A stretch of 64,000 nt of DNA from Novosphingobium lentum NBRC 107847 (GTDB taxonomy: Bacteria; Pseudomonadota; Alphaproteobacteria; Sphingomonadales; Sphingomonadaceae), in the NCBI RefSeq assembly GCF_001590965.1, contig NZ_BCTW01000019.1, positions 1 through 64,000 of the forward strand, given 5' to 3'. Shown here piece after piece: positions 43,368-51,632 of the stretch. Numbering within the stretch: position 1 is the first letter of the stretch; each line of letters begins with the position of its first letter. Both the position numbers and the translations under genes were made by a program. The notes under the pieces were generated by a model. That model was not told the origin of the DNA, did no database searches, and was given only the letters and a program-made list of their open reading frames with translations.

Positions 43368-44843
43368 TCATTCCCCGGCAATGTTCATCCACACGGTTTT
43401 GTTGAGCAAGTATTCGTCAAGGTGCCACGGTCCGCCCTTGACCCCGTAACCGCTTTGCCGCGCGCCGGTCATGGTCACGCCGGGATCGGTGACGGCGTAG
43501 CAGTTGGTCCAGGTCATCCCCGCGCGCAGCGACCGCGCCACGCGGTGCGCGCGCCCCAGGTTCTGCGTCCAGATGCCACTGCCCAAGCCGTAGGTGGTGT
43601 CGTTGGCCATCGCCACGACCTCCGCCTCGCTGTCGAACGGGATCGCCGCGATCACCGGGCCGAAGATTTCCTCGCGCGCGACGCGCATGCTGTTGTCGAC
43701 ATCGGCGAGCACCGTCGGCGAAACGAAAAACCCGTCCGCCAGATCGCCACCGAGCCGTTCCCCGCCCGACACGATCCGCGCGCCATCGGCCCGGGCGATA
43801 TCGAAATACCCGGTCACTTTCTCAAGCTGCATCGACGACGCCAGCGGTCCCAGCTGCGTTTGCGGATCGAGGCTTGGTCCGACTTTGAGCGACCGCCCGA
43901 CCTCGGCCACCTTCTCCACGAAATCCGCATAGATCGACCGTTCGACGAACAGCCGCGTGCCCGCGTAGCAGACCTGCCCGGAGTTGTTGAAACAGGCCAT
44001 CGCCGCGCCGCGCGCCGCCAGTTCCAGATCGGCGTCGGCAAACACGATGTCGGGTGATTTGCCGCCCAGTTCCACCGCGACGCGCTTCATGTTGGTGGCC
44101 GAAGCCTCGATGATCTTGCGCCCGGTCAGGGTCGATCCGGTAAACGCGATCTTGTCGACGTCGCGGTGCGCGGCAAGTGCCGCCCCGGCGGTCGGCCCCG
44201 GCCCGGGTACGACATTGATGACGCCCTTGGGCACACCTGCCTCGTGCAGGATTTCGGCCATCATCAGCGTCGACAGCGGCGCTTCCTCGGCGGGCTTGAG
44301 CACCAGCGTGCAGCCGGTCGCCAGCACCGGACAAATGCTCCACAACTGGGTGATCAGCGGGCCATTCCACGGGATGATCGCGCCGACCACGCCCAGCGGC
44401 AGCTTGAGCGAATAACTGAGGTAGTCGCCCGGCGCGGAATTGGACAGCACATCGCCGCGGATGCTTAGCGCCTGCGCGGCATAATAGCGAAACGTCTGCT
44501 GGATCCACCGGCGGAACGACAAGGTGCGCGCCAGCGGTGCGCCCATATCCATCGATTCCAGCCGGGCCAGATCCTCGAACCGCCGGTCGATTGCTGCAGC
44601 AACATCGAGCATCAGCGCCTGCCGATCGAACGGCTTCCACGACTGCCACTCGCTGTCGAACGCCCGCCGCGCCGCCGCGACCGCATCGTCGATATCGGCG
44701 GCATCGCCGCGTGCCACCCGCGTCAGCACATGGCCTGTCGACGGATCGATGCTTTCAAAGCTGTCGCCACTGCGCGCTGGCCGCCATTGGCCATCGATGA
44801 ACAGCGGTTTGACGGTTCCGTCGAGGAAGGGATGAGCAGTCAT
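43368..44843 (-). CDS. Aldehyde dehydrogenase
   Basis: 491 aa. Motifs: PWNGPLITQLW cofactor region, FTGSTLTGRKI, catalytic Glu in VELGGKSPDIVFADA and catalytic Cys292 in NNSGQVCYAGTRL. Oxidizes an aldehyde to the acid with NAD(P)+. First gene of the operon ALDH-BVMO-hydrolase(-ADH-SDR). Cluster operator site 3 lies directly upstream of its start. Confidence 0.94.
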   Translation of the reverse strand: MTAHPFLDGTVKPLFIDGQWRPARSGDSFESIDPSTGHVLTRVARGDAADIDDAVAAARRAFDSEWQSWKPFDRQALMLDVAAAIDRRFEDLARLESMDMGAPLARTLSFRRWIQQTFRYYAAQALSIRGDVLSNSAPGDYLSYSLKLPLGVVGAIIPWNGPLITQLWSICPVLATGCTLVLKPAEEAPLSTLMMAEILHEAGVPKGVINVVPGPGPTAGAALAAHRDVDKIAFTGSTLTGRKIIEASATNMKRVAVELGGKSPDIVFADADLELAARGAAMACFNNSGQVCYAGTRLFVERSIYADFVEKVAEVGRSLKVGPSLDPQTQLGPLASSMQLEKVTGYFDIARADGARIVSGGERLGGDLADGFFVSPTVLADVDNSMRVAREEIFGPVIAAIPFDSEAEVVAMANDTTYGLGSGIWTQNLGRAHRVARSLRAGMTWTNCYAVTDPGVTMTGARQSGYGVKGGPWHLDEYLLNKTVWMNIAGE

Positions 44844-44844
44844 A

Positions 44845-44861
44845 ATCGAATTTCCTTCGGA
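44845..44861. promoter_or_regulatory. Cluster operator motif YCGA-N7-TCGGA (site 3)
   Basis: ATCGAATTTCCTTCGGA, starting 1 bp upstream of the aldehyde dehydrogenase start (44843) and 63 bp before the CoA-transferase start (44925). This location would let a bound repressor block both directions. Confidence 0.55.
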
Positions 44862-44924
44862 TTTTTCGACTTAAGCAAACCCCGGGCTTGTATCAAAGCG
44901 GAATCTGCGGTGTGGTCGCGGACG

Positions 44925-46142
44925 ATGAACAAAACCAGTGATCACGGCCCGACTTATCCGCTCGACGGCATCACGGTGCTCGACCTGTCGCAGATCTACA
45001 ACGGGCCTTATGCCACGTTCCTGATGGCGCTGGCGGGCGCCCGGGTGATCAAGGTGGAGCCGCCCGGCGGCGAACCGTTGCGCCGCCGGGGCGCGGTCGG
45101 CGGGGCAGCGCTGCCGTTCGCCATGCTCAACGGCTGCAAGGAATCGCTCGTCCTCGATCTCAAGACCCCGCAAGGCAAGGCGGCGCTGCTCGATCTGGCG
45201 CACAGTTCCGACGTACTGGTCGAAAACTTCGCACCCGGCACGATGGACCGGTTGGGGCTTGGCGATGCGGCGCTGCAGGCGCTCAATCCCCGGCTGATCT
45301 ATGCCTCGAGTTCGGGCTACGGCCGCGACGGGCCTTATGCCGCGTATCCGGCGATGGACCTGACCGTGCAGGCGATGTCGGGCGCCATGCATGTCACCGG
45401 CTTTCCCGATCGTCCGCCGGTGAAAGCCGGACCCGCGATTGCCGATTTCTTCACCGGCATCCATTTTTACGGTGCGATCATGACCGCGTTGTTCGAGCGT
45501 GAGCGGACCGGCGTGGCGCGGCGGCTGGAAGTGGCGATGCAGGATTCGGTCTATGCCTCGCTCAGTTCCAACCTCGGCATGCACTGGTTTGCGCAAGGCG
45601 CGGACGTGCCGTCGCGCACCGGCAACCGCCACGGCGGGCTCGCCGAATGTCCCTACAACGTCTATCCTACCAGCGATGGCTATGTTTCGGTGATGTGCGT
45701 CGGCGATGGTCACTGGCGCACGCTGGCGGCGGTGATGGGCCGCCCCGAACTGGCCGACGATCCGCGCTATGCCACATTGAAGCACCGCGTCACGCAGATG
45801 GATGCGATCGACGCGCTGGTCGAAGCGTGGACGCTGCCGCAAACCACCGTGCAGGTGTTCGAAACGCTGATGGCCGCGCATCTGCCGAGCGCTCCGGTGC
45901 GCAATCTCGATCAGGTGATGGCCGACCCCAACATGCATGCGCGCGGCGCGTTGCAGCACATCGATCATCCCGAATTCGGGCCGCTGGTGGTGATGCACTC
46001 GCCGCTGCGGTATGACGGCGTGCCGCTGCGCCCGCTCGAGCCAAGCCGCCCGCTGGGCGCAGATACCGCGCGGGTGCTGGAGGAGCGCACCACGCTGTCG
46101 GCGGCCGACAGGTCTGTCGTTCTCGCCCGCAACGTCACCTGA
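44925..46142 (+). CDS. CaiB/BaiF family CoA-transferase
   Basis: 405 aa from ATG 44925 (MNKTSDHGPTYPLDGITVLD). Class III CoA-transferase: VLDLSQIYNGPYATFLMALA, GARVIKVEPPGGEP, LDLKTPQGKAALLDLAHSSD and the catalytic Asp in AYPAMDLTVQAMSG. Moves CoA from an acyl-CoA donor to an acid, an alternative to the CoA ligases of the cluster. Divergent from the aldehyde dehydrogenase gene. No strong ribosome-binding site is visible. Confidence 0.92.
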   Translation: MNKTSDHGPTYPLDGITVLDLSQIYNGPYATFLMALAGARVIKVEPPGGEPLRRRGAVGGAALPFAMLNGCKESLVLDLKTPQGKAALLDLAHSSDVLVENFAPGTMDRLGLGDAALQALNPRLIYASSSGYGRDGPYAAYPAMDLTVQAMSGAMHVTGFPDRPPVKAGPAIADFFTGIHFYGAIMTALFERERTGVARRLEVAMQDSVYASLSSNLGMHWFAQGADVPSRTGNRHGGLAECPYNVYPTSDGYVSVMCVGDGHWRTLAAVMGRPELADDPRYATLKHRVTQMDAIDALVEAWTLPQTTVQVFETLMAAHLPSAPVRNLDQVMADPNMHARGALQHIDHPEFGPLVVMHSPLRYDGVPLRPLEPSRPLGADTARVLEERTTLSAADRSVVLARNVT

Positions 46143-46176
46143 CACGGTCGCGCACCCGTATGAGAGCATCCGTGAT

Positions 46177-46287
46177 GGCTTGACCCAAACCGGCTCATCC
46201 CGAGCGACTTCGAGGGATGCCGAGCCAGGATCACAGGGAGCGCAACGTGTCTCGACTTCGCTCGACATGGGCGGGTTTGGGTGAGCC
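46177..46287. repeat. Inverted repeat with GGCTTGACCCAAACC arms
   Basis: GGCTTGACCCAAACC (46177-46191) pairs with GGTTTGGGTGAGCC (46274-46287). Inside is a CGAGCGACTTCGAGGGATG / TCTCGACTTCGCTCGACA type core. It fills the 164-bp gap between the convergent CoA-transferase and SDR genes. No gene is seen in this gap. Confidence 0.7.
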
Positions 46288-46306
46288 AATCCAATGCCAT
46301 CGCGCT

Positions 46307-47170
46307 TCAATCCATGCGATACCCGCCATCGACGTTGAGCGTCTGCCCGGTGATGTAGCTGGCATCCGGCCCCAACAGGAACGCGATCGCTGCGCCCAAT
46401 TCGCTTGTCGCCCCGCGTCGCCCCATCGGGATTATCGCGTGATTGTAGGTCGCCTTGAAGTCATCGAAGGCGATGCCGGCGGCGGCCGCCTTGCGCCCGA
46501 TGGTGCCGTCGAGCATGTCGCTGTCGATCGATCCCGGGCACACGCAGTTCACGCGGATGCCCTCGCGCGCGACTTCCGCCGCGAGTTGCTGGGTCAGCCC
46601 GATCACGCCAAACTTGCTGGCGCAGTACCCGCCGTAATTGGGCAGGCCGAACCGCCCGGCGAGCGATGACACATTGACGATCGCCCCGCCGCGCCCATGC
46701 GCCAGCATCGCCCCGACCGCCGCCTTGCAGCAGCGGTAGACCCCATTGAGGTTGATATCGATGGTCGCGTGCCACAACGCGTCGTCCATCGTGGCGATCG
46801 GCGCGGACCCCGCCGCGCTGGCCACCCCGGCGTTGTTCACGAGCCCGGTCAGCGGTCCGATCTCGCGTTCTGCGGCGGCGACGCATGCTTCGACAGCGGC
46901 GCTATCGGTCACGTCGCAGTCGAGCGCCACGGCCTTGCGCCCCATCGCGCGGATTTCCTCGGCGAGCGATTCCACGCCGCGCCAGCCGGCCGCGCGTTCG
47001 TGCCCGGGCAAGTCTTCCGGCGCACGGCGGATCGCGCTGACCACCACATCTCCGCCGTCCTGGGCAATGCGCCGGGCGGTGGCCGCGCCGATCCCGCGCA
47101 TCCGCCCCGCGCCGGTGATCCACACGACCTGCCCCGCCAGCTTGCCCGTTGCCTCACCAGTCCCGGTCAA
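46307..47170 (-). CDS. SDR family oxidoreductase
   Basis: 287 aa from TTG 47170, which has AAAGGG upstream and overlaps the end of the EthD gene by 17 bp; no ATG fits. Cofactor loop TGAGRMRGIGAATAR (longer than usual), NNAG, IVNVSSLAGRFGLPNYGG, YCASK, end VDGGYRMD. NAD(P)-dependent alcohol/ketone interconversion; substrate unknown. Confidence 0.85.
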   Translation of the reverse strand: MTGTGEATGKLAGQVVWITGAGRMRGIGAATARRIAQDGGDVVVSAIRRAPEDLPGHERAAGWRGVESLAEEIRAMGRKAVALDCDVTDSAAVEACVAAAEREIGPLTGLVNNAGVASAAGSAPIATMDDALWHATIDINLNGVYRCCKAAVGAMLAHGRGGAIVNVSSLAGRFGLPNYGGYCASKFGVIGLTQQLAAEVAREGIRVNCVCPGSIDSDMLDGTIGRKAAAAGIAFDDFKATYNHAIIPMGRRGATSELGAAIAFLLGPDASYITGQTLNVDGGYRMD

Positions 47171-47936
47171 CGAACACCCTTTCCTTGCCTGCGAGGAAGG
47201 TCGATCTTGTCCAGTCGATGAACCGGCGTTCGTCGGCCACCGCTGCGGCTTTCGCCGCGTCGGCCTCGGGCCCGGTTCGGGGCGAGAGCCGGTCGAACCA
47301 GGCTTCGGCATGCCCCATATAGTCGCCCTCGGGCGCACCGAAGATCGCGGCCAGCTCTGCCGTCAGCGGGCTGGGCGTACGGTGGACCTGAGTGTACGCC
47401 AGCGCACCGCGCGCCGCCGCATGGCTGCGCACCAGCGGTCCATGACGAGTCAGCCACCAGCCTCGCGCGTCGGCATCGGTCAGTTGCGGAAGCGGCCGCA
47501 ACGCGAAGTGCACCTTGACCACGCCCGTGCGCGCGCCCGCGACCACGCGCTGCGGTCCCGTTAACACTTGCGGATATTCGTGCGCCAGCCACAACGGCGA
47601 GCCGCCCGGTTCGGTCAGGTCCGCCAGCGCTTCGGCCAGCCGGGCCAGCCGTTGCCGCGCGTCCGCCGATGCCAGCACCGACCGCAGCGCATCTTCCGAC
47701 GACCACCACGTTTCCGCCACACCGTCTGCCGCCGACTCCATCGCGCCGCGATCGGCCTGCGCCGCGGCTTCGATCGCGGCGGTGGTATCGCCGCGCCAGG
47801 TTTGCACATGGCGCACGATGGCGCAGTGGGTCTGTTCGGCAGCGAACGCCGGGCCCATGACATCGCGCCACTGCCGGTCGAAATCGGCCGCCGAAACATC
47901 CGCTCGGCGCTTCAGCAGATGCACCAGCCGGATCAT
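47154..47936 (-). CDS. EthD-domain protein (two-copy)
   Basis: 260 aa. Two ferredoxin-like dimeric alpha/beta-barrel repeats are suggested by IRLVHLLKRRADVSAADFDR with WRDVMGPAF, and again VKVHFALRPLPQLTDADARG with WWLTRHGPLVRSHA. This is the EthD/Dabb class, found with monooxygenases and with ring-forming or ring-opening steps. It lies between the PQQ dehydrogenase (21 bp upstream) and the SDR. No reaction assigned. Confidence 0.75.
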   Translation of the reverse strand: MIRLVHLLKRRADVSAADFDRQWRDVMGPAFAAEQTHCAIVRHVQTWRGDTTAAIEAAAQADRGAMESAADGVAETWWSSEDALRSVLASADARQRLARLAEALADLTEPGGSPLWLAHEYPQVLTGPQRVVAGARTGVVKVHFALRPLPQLTDADARGWWLTRHGPLVRSHAAARGALAYTQVHRTPSPLTAELAAIFGAPEGDYMGHAEAWFDRLSPRTGPEADAAKAAAVADERRFIDWTRSTFLAGKERVFVDRDW

Positions 47937-47957
47937 CGCGCCCGTCCCACTTGGCGC

Positions 47958-50054
47958 CTACTTGCCGCCCAGCTTGAACACCCACAGCCGGATCCCGCCA
48001 TTGGCCGATTCCAGTTCGGGCGCCAGTGTCGAGACGAGGATGTCGACCGAATTGCCGCCGCCGGTGGTGACCGCGACATACTGTTCGCCATCGATGGCGA
48101 AGGTGATCGGGGTCGCGCTCGGCATCTGGTCGAGCCGCGCCTCCCACAGCACCGCGCCGGTGGTGGAATCATACGCCTTGAAGCTGCGATCGCGACCGCC
48201 GCCGAACACGACGTTGCCCGCCGTCGCCAGCGCGGCGGACGAGGTCGGCGCGCGCTGGCGGGTGTTCCAGCGCTGCGTCTTGCCGGCAACGTCGATCGCC
48301 ATCATCCCGCCGATCTTGCCCGGATTGTTGCGCGGCACGTCCACGCCATAGCGGATGTCGAACGCCTCGCCCTTCATCCACATGTAGTTCATGCAATCGT
48401 TGAAGTAGGGCATGAACAACGTGCCGCTGCGCGGGTCGAAACTCGTCGGCGGCCAACTGCGCGCGCCGGTGGCGTAAGGGCACAGCTTCAACAGCACGTT
48501 GGCCTTGGGCTCCAGCGCGGGATCGGTGGTCTTGCGCCCGGTTGTCGGATCGATTTTCGTCACCAGCGTCTGCAGGCCCGAATCGTACGAGCCGATGTAC
48601 TTGCCCGTGCGCGCATCGAGCATGTCGATGATGCCCAGCTTGCCCATGGTCATCACCGCGCGCTGGTGGCCGGTCTTGCCCGGCAGGTCGATGATCTGGC
48701 GTTCGAACACCCAGTCCATGTCCCACACATCGCGCTGCATGTGCTGGTAATGCCAGTTGAGCTTGCCGGTATCGGGGTTCAGCGCCAGCGTGCTGTCGGT
48801 ATACAGCGCATCGTTCTTGCCCGTGCCCGGCGCCATCAGCGGCGCGATGTGATAGGTCTGGCCGGTGCCGAACAGCACGTTGTTGTTGACCGCATCATAC
48901 GTGCCGGCCGCCCACACCGAAGCACCATTGCGCTCTTCCACCGGGGCGCCGTTCCAGGTGTCGCTGCCGGGCTCGCCCGGTTTGGGAATCGTGTAGAAAC
49001 GCCATGCTTCCGCCCCGGTCGCGGCATCGAGGCCCACGATGAAGCAGTGACCCGGCTCCTCTGCCCCGGCGCAACCGGTGATGCCCTGGATGACCTTGCC
49101 TCGCACCACGATCGGCCCGCCGTTGATCCGCAGCGTCGCTCGCGGCTTTTCGATGTAGTGGTCCCACACCAGCTTGCCGCTGTGCATGTCGATCGCCAGC
49201 ATGTGGTTGTCGATCGTGGGCACATACAGGTTCTGGCCATAGATCGCGATGGCGCGTGGCTGGGTGGCCGGGGCACCGAACATCGGGATCGTCACCGGGC
49301 GATCGTACTCCCACAGCAGATCGCCGTTCCTGACGTCGAACGCCTGCACATTGCCGTTGGAATTCACGAACAGCACGCCGTCGTGGACCAGCGGGGTGAT
49401 CCCGTTCGATCCGTTGGTGAGCGCCGCCGACCATGCCAGCGTCAGCTTGCCGACATTGCCGGCATTGATCTTGGTCAGCGGACTGAAGCCGTAGCCATCG
49501 TCCGTCCGCCGCCATTGCAGCCAGTCGCCGTCGGGCGGATTGCGCAGCATGGCCTCGGTCACGGGCGAAAGACCGGCGAGCCTGCCAGCGCGAGCCTGCA
49601 TCACCGCTTTCCACGTGTCGTCGTGATTGACGACCTGGTCGAGATTGCCGTCGGGCTTGGGCGCATCGGCTTCGCTGTGAAGCACGGGAGCGGAAGCCGC
49701 CGTGGTGCTGCCGTCGGTCGGAATACCGTTGGCCGCCGCGATGTGCGCGGCGATCGCCTGCGAAACGTCGGGCGTCAGACTGCCCGGCGCGGTCGGCGGC
49801 ATGGTCTTGCGGATTTTCTGCAACAGCGCGTCATAGCCCGCCTCGCGCCACCGGGCAGCGAATGTCGCGCTCTTGAGCGAAGGCCCCATCGCCCCGCTCA
49901 TGTCTGCGCCGTGGCAACCCGCGCAGCTGGCTTCATACAGCGACGCGGCGCTTGGCTTGTCCTGGCTGGCGAGCGGCCCGGCCCAGGCCGCACCGATGGC
50001 CATGGCCGCGATCACAACCGGCGCGCCCAACGACTTGCGCATGAACTTCGTCAT
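47958..50054 (-). CDS. PQQ-dependent quinohemoprotein dehydrogenase with N-terminal cytochrome c domain
   Basis: 698 aa with a signal peptide (ending AAWAG). Residues about 36-115 are a cytochrome c domain with CAGCH (Cys44, Cys47, His48). The rest is an eight-bladed PQQ propeller: DWLQWRRTDDGYGFSPLTKI, LFVNSNGNVQAFDVRNGDLL, YQHMQRDVWDMDWVFERQII (catalytic Asp region). Most quinohemoprotein alcohol dehydrogenases have the heme at the C-terminus; the N-terminal order recalls polyvinyl alcohol dehydrogenase. Oxidizes an alcohol in the periplasm, passing electrons to cytochrome c. Confidence 0.9.
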   Translation of the reverse strand: MTKFMRKSLGAPVVIAAMAIGAAWAGPLASQDKPSAASLYEASCAGCHGADMSGAMGPSLKSATFAARWREAGYDALLQKIRKTMPPTAPGSLTPDVSQAIAAHIAAANGIPTDGSTTAASAPVLHSEADAPKPDGNLDQVVNHDDTWKAVMQARAGRLAGLSPVTEAMLRNPPDGDWLQWRRTDDGYGFSPLTKINAGNVGKLTLAWSAALTNGSNGITPLVHDGVLFVNSNGNVQAFDVRNGDLLWEYDRPVTIPMFGAPATQPRAIAIYGQNLYVPTIDNHMLAIDMHSGKLVWDHYIEKPRATLRINGGPIVVRGKVIQGITGCAGAEEPGHCFIVGLDAATGAEAWRFYTIPKPGEPGSDTWNGAPVEERNGASVWAAGTYDAVNNNVLFGTGQTYHIAPLMAPGTGKNDALYTDSTLALNPDTGKLNWHYQHMQRDVWDMDWVFERQIIDLPGKTGHQRAVMTMGKLGIIDMLDARTGKYIGSYDSGLQTLVTKIDPTTGRKTTDPALEPKANVLLKLCPYATGARSWPPTSFDPRSGTLFMPYFNDCMNYMWMKGEAFDIRYGVDVPRNNPGKIGGMMAIDVAGKTQRWNTRQRAPTSSAALATAGNVVFGGGRDRSFKAYDSTTGAVLWEARLDQMPSATPITFAIDGEQYVAVTTGGGNSVDILVSTLAPELESANGGIRLWVFKLGGK

Positions 50055-50132
50055 CGTCGCGATGTCCCTCTCCCAAGAGCTTACAGGACGTGCCCGAAGC
50101 GGTCGATGCGGTCAATCGGCGATGGGACTTTT

Positions 50133-50149
50133 CCCGACGAATAGTCGAA
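50133..50149. promoter_or_regulatory. Near-match to the cluster motif upstream of the PQQ dehydrogenase
   Basis: CCCGACGAATAGTCGAA: CCGA-N7-TCGAA with one change from the consensus right half. Read on the minus strand it is TTCGA-N7-TCGGG, like site 5. It lies in the 163-bp gap between the cytochrome c gene and the PQQ dehydrogenase gene. Confidence 0.4.
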
Positions 50150-50217
50150 TCACACCACATAGCTTCGCAGGTGACGGACGGATAACGCCGGCCCGCGCGA
50201 CAACGACATCGCAAGCG

Positions 50218-50553
50218 TCAGCGCAACCCGATCCGGTTCGCCGCCGCGATGCGACGCGCAATCGCGGTATAGGCCGCGGGCTTAAGACTACCCGCCTTGC
50301 CCAACGGCATCGTCGCGCGGATTCTTGCCAGCAGCGCGGCATATCCGGCGGCCTGCCAACGCGGCGCAAACGCTGCACCGGTCAGCGCCGGCCCCATGCC
50401 GCCATTCATCGCCACTCCGTGGCACGACGCGCAATTCGCTGCATAAAGCGACGCACTATCGGATTTTGACGGCGCGCCCAGCAGGGCAGTCGATGCAACC
50501 AGCAAGACGATGGGGGCAAAGCTGCCGAGCGCGAGGCGGACGTGGGTTTTCAT
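50218..50553 (-). CDS. Small c-type cytochrome paralogous to the dehydrogenase heme domain
   Basis: 111 aa. Signal peptide ending LLGA, then a monoheme domain with CASCH (Cys41, Cys44, His45). Its blocks SLYAANCASCHGVAMNGGMG, AAFAPRWQAAGYAALLARIR and IAAANRIG match the dehydrogenase domain blocks SLYEASCAGCHGADMSGAMG and ATFAARWREAGYDALLQKIR closely. Probably takes electrons from the quinohemoprotein. First gene of the leftward operon facing the TetR gene. Confidence 0.9.
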   Translation of the reverse strand: MKTHVRLALGSFAPIVLLVASTALLGAPSKSDSASLYAANCASCHGVAMNGGMGPALTGAAFAPRWQAAGYAALLARIRATMPLGKAGSLKPAAYTAIARRIAAANRIGLR

Positions 50554-50857
50554 GGCGGGATTGGTTCCTTCGACGCCGCACGCTAATGGCTTGGCTGCGT
50601 TGGACGCAATCTGAATCTGGCCGTTCGATCAAATGCGAAGACCGTCCGAACCGCATTCCAACGAAGTGCGATCGACGTATTTTCGGATAATTGCAACTTG
50701 CAGGTCCCGGATCGACTTCCTACTACGTTCGCATGAGCAACATAGACCCGAGCAAGTCGCTACTATCGCAAGGCAATTTTGCGTTACCTCCATACATGAT
50801 CGGCCGCGACTTGATTGTGCCATACTGCGATGTCTCACCGGTTGTGGCGGCCGGATA
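50554..50857. promoter_or_regulatory. Divergent promoter region with cluster operator motif (site 4, 50671-50687)
   Basis: 304 bp between the cytochrome c gene (start 50553, leftward) and the TetR gene (start 50858, rightward). It contains ATCGACGTATTTTCGGA at 50671-50687, the YCGA-N7-TCGGA motif, followed by TAATTG. Locally AT-richer than its surroundings. No gene is seen in it. Confidence 0.55.
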
Positions 50858-51625
50858 ATGCCCACCCAACTCGGACAGACCCAACTCGGACAGACTGTCG
50901 CCCCCGTCATTCCCGACACCGAACGGACCGACCTGTCGGACTGGGACCGGTTGCTCGATACGATCGTCCACCGCCCGCGCCGGGTCAGCGAGCGCAAGCA
51001 GGATCGCAGCAAGCGGACGCATCAGCAAATTCTCAACGCCGCACTGCGAGTGTTCTCGCGCGACGGAATTTCCCGGTCGCGCATTGCCGACATCGCCGCA
51101 GAGGCGGGCATTTCCACGTCCAACCTCTATGAATATTACAAGAGCAAGGAAGACCTGGCCTACGATGTGCCCAATATGCACCTCGGCTCGTTCTTCGAGG
51201 AATTCCGGCTTGCGGTAGCCGACAAGACCGGCGCGCGCGAACGCCTGCTGCTCTACCTGTCGATGTCGGCCGACTATGCCCGCGAACACGCCGAGTGGGC
51301 GCGCCTGCTCTACCTTGAAATCTGGCCGAGCGTGTTCGTCAGCGAATCCGAACTGCGCCACAGCATGGATGATTTCACGCGCGTCGTCATGTTCCTGGTG
51401 CGCCAGGGGGTCGAAGAGGGCGTGTGGTCGGCAGGCCAGAGCGCGTACGAAACCGCCGCCATGCTGGTGGGCAGCGTCAACCAGGTGATCATCACGTGGC
51501 TGCTCTACCGCCGCCCGCGCAACCTGACCAAGGCCGGCACCGAAATGACCGAACGCCTGCTGACGATGCTCGAAAATGAAGGTCGCGACAAGGCCGCCCC
51601 GCGCAAGCGCAAGGCTGCACGCTGA
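50858..51625 (+). CDS. TetR family transcriptional regulator
   Basis: 255 aa from ATG 50858. The N-terminal HTH is at about residues 50-95: THQQILNAALRVFSRDGISR, IADIAAEAGISTSNLYEYYK, SKEDL. The rest is a ligand-binding helical domain (WARLLYLEIWPSVFVSESEL). The start carries a doubled QLGQT pentapeptide from a 15-bp tandem duplication. It is the only TetR-type protein in the cluster and faces the PQQ operon, so it is the prime candidate for binding the YCGA-N7-TCGGA sites. Basic tail (APRKRKAAR). Confidence 0.9.
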   Translation: MPTQLGQTQLGQTVAPVIPDTERTDLSDWDRLLDTIVHRPRRVSERKQDRSKRTHQQILNAALRVFSRDGISRSRIADIAAEAGISTSNLYEYYKSKEDLAYDVPNMHLGSFFEEFRLAVADKTGARERLLLYLSMSADYAREHAEWARLLYLEIWPSVFVSESELRHSMDDFTRVVMFLVRQGVEEGVWSAGQSAYETAAMLVGSVNQVIITWLLYRRPRNLTKAGTEMTERLLTMLENEGRDKAAPRKRKAAR

Positions 51626-51632
51626 CCACGCC

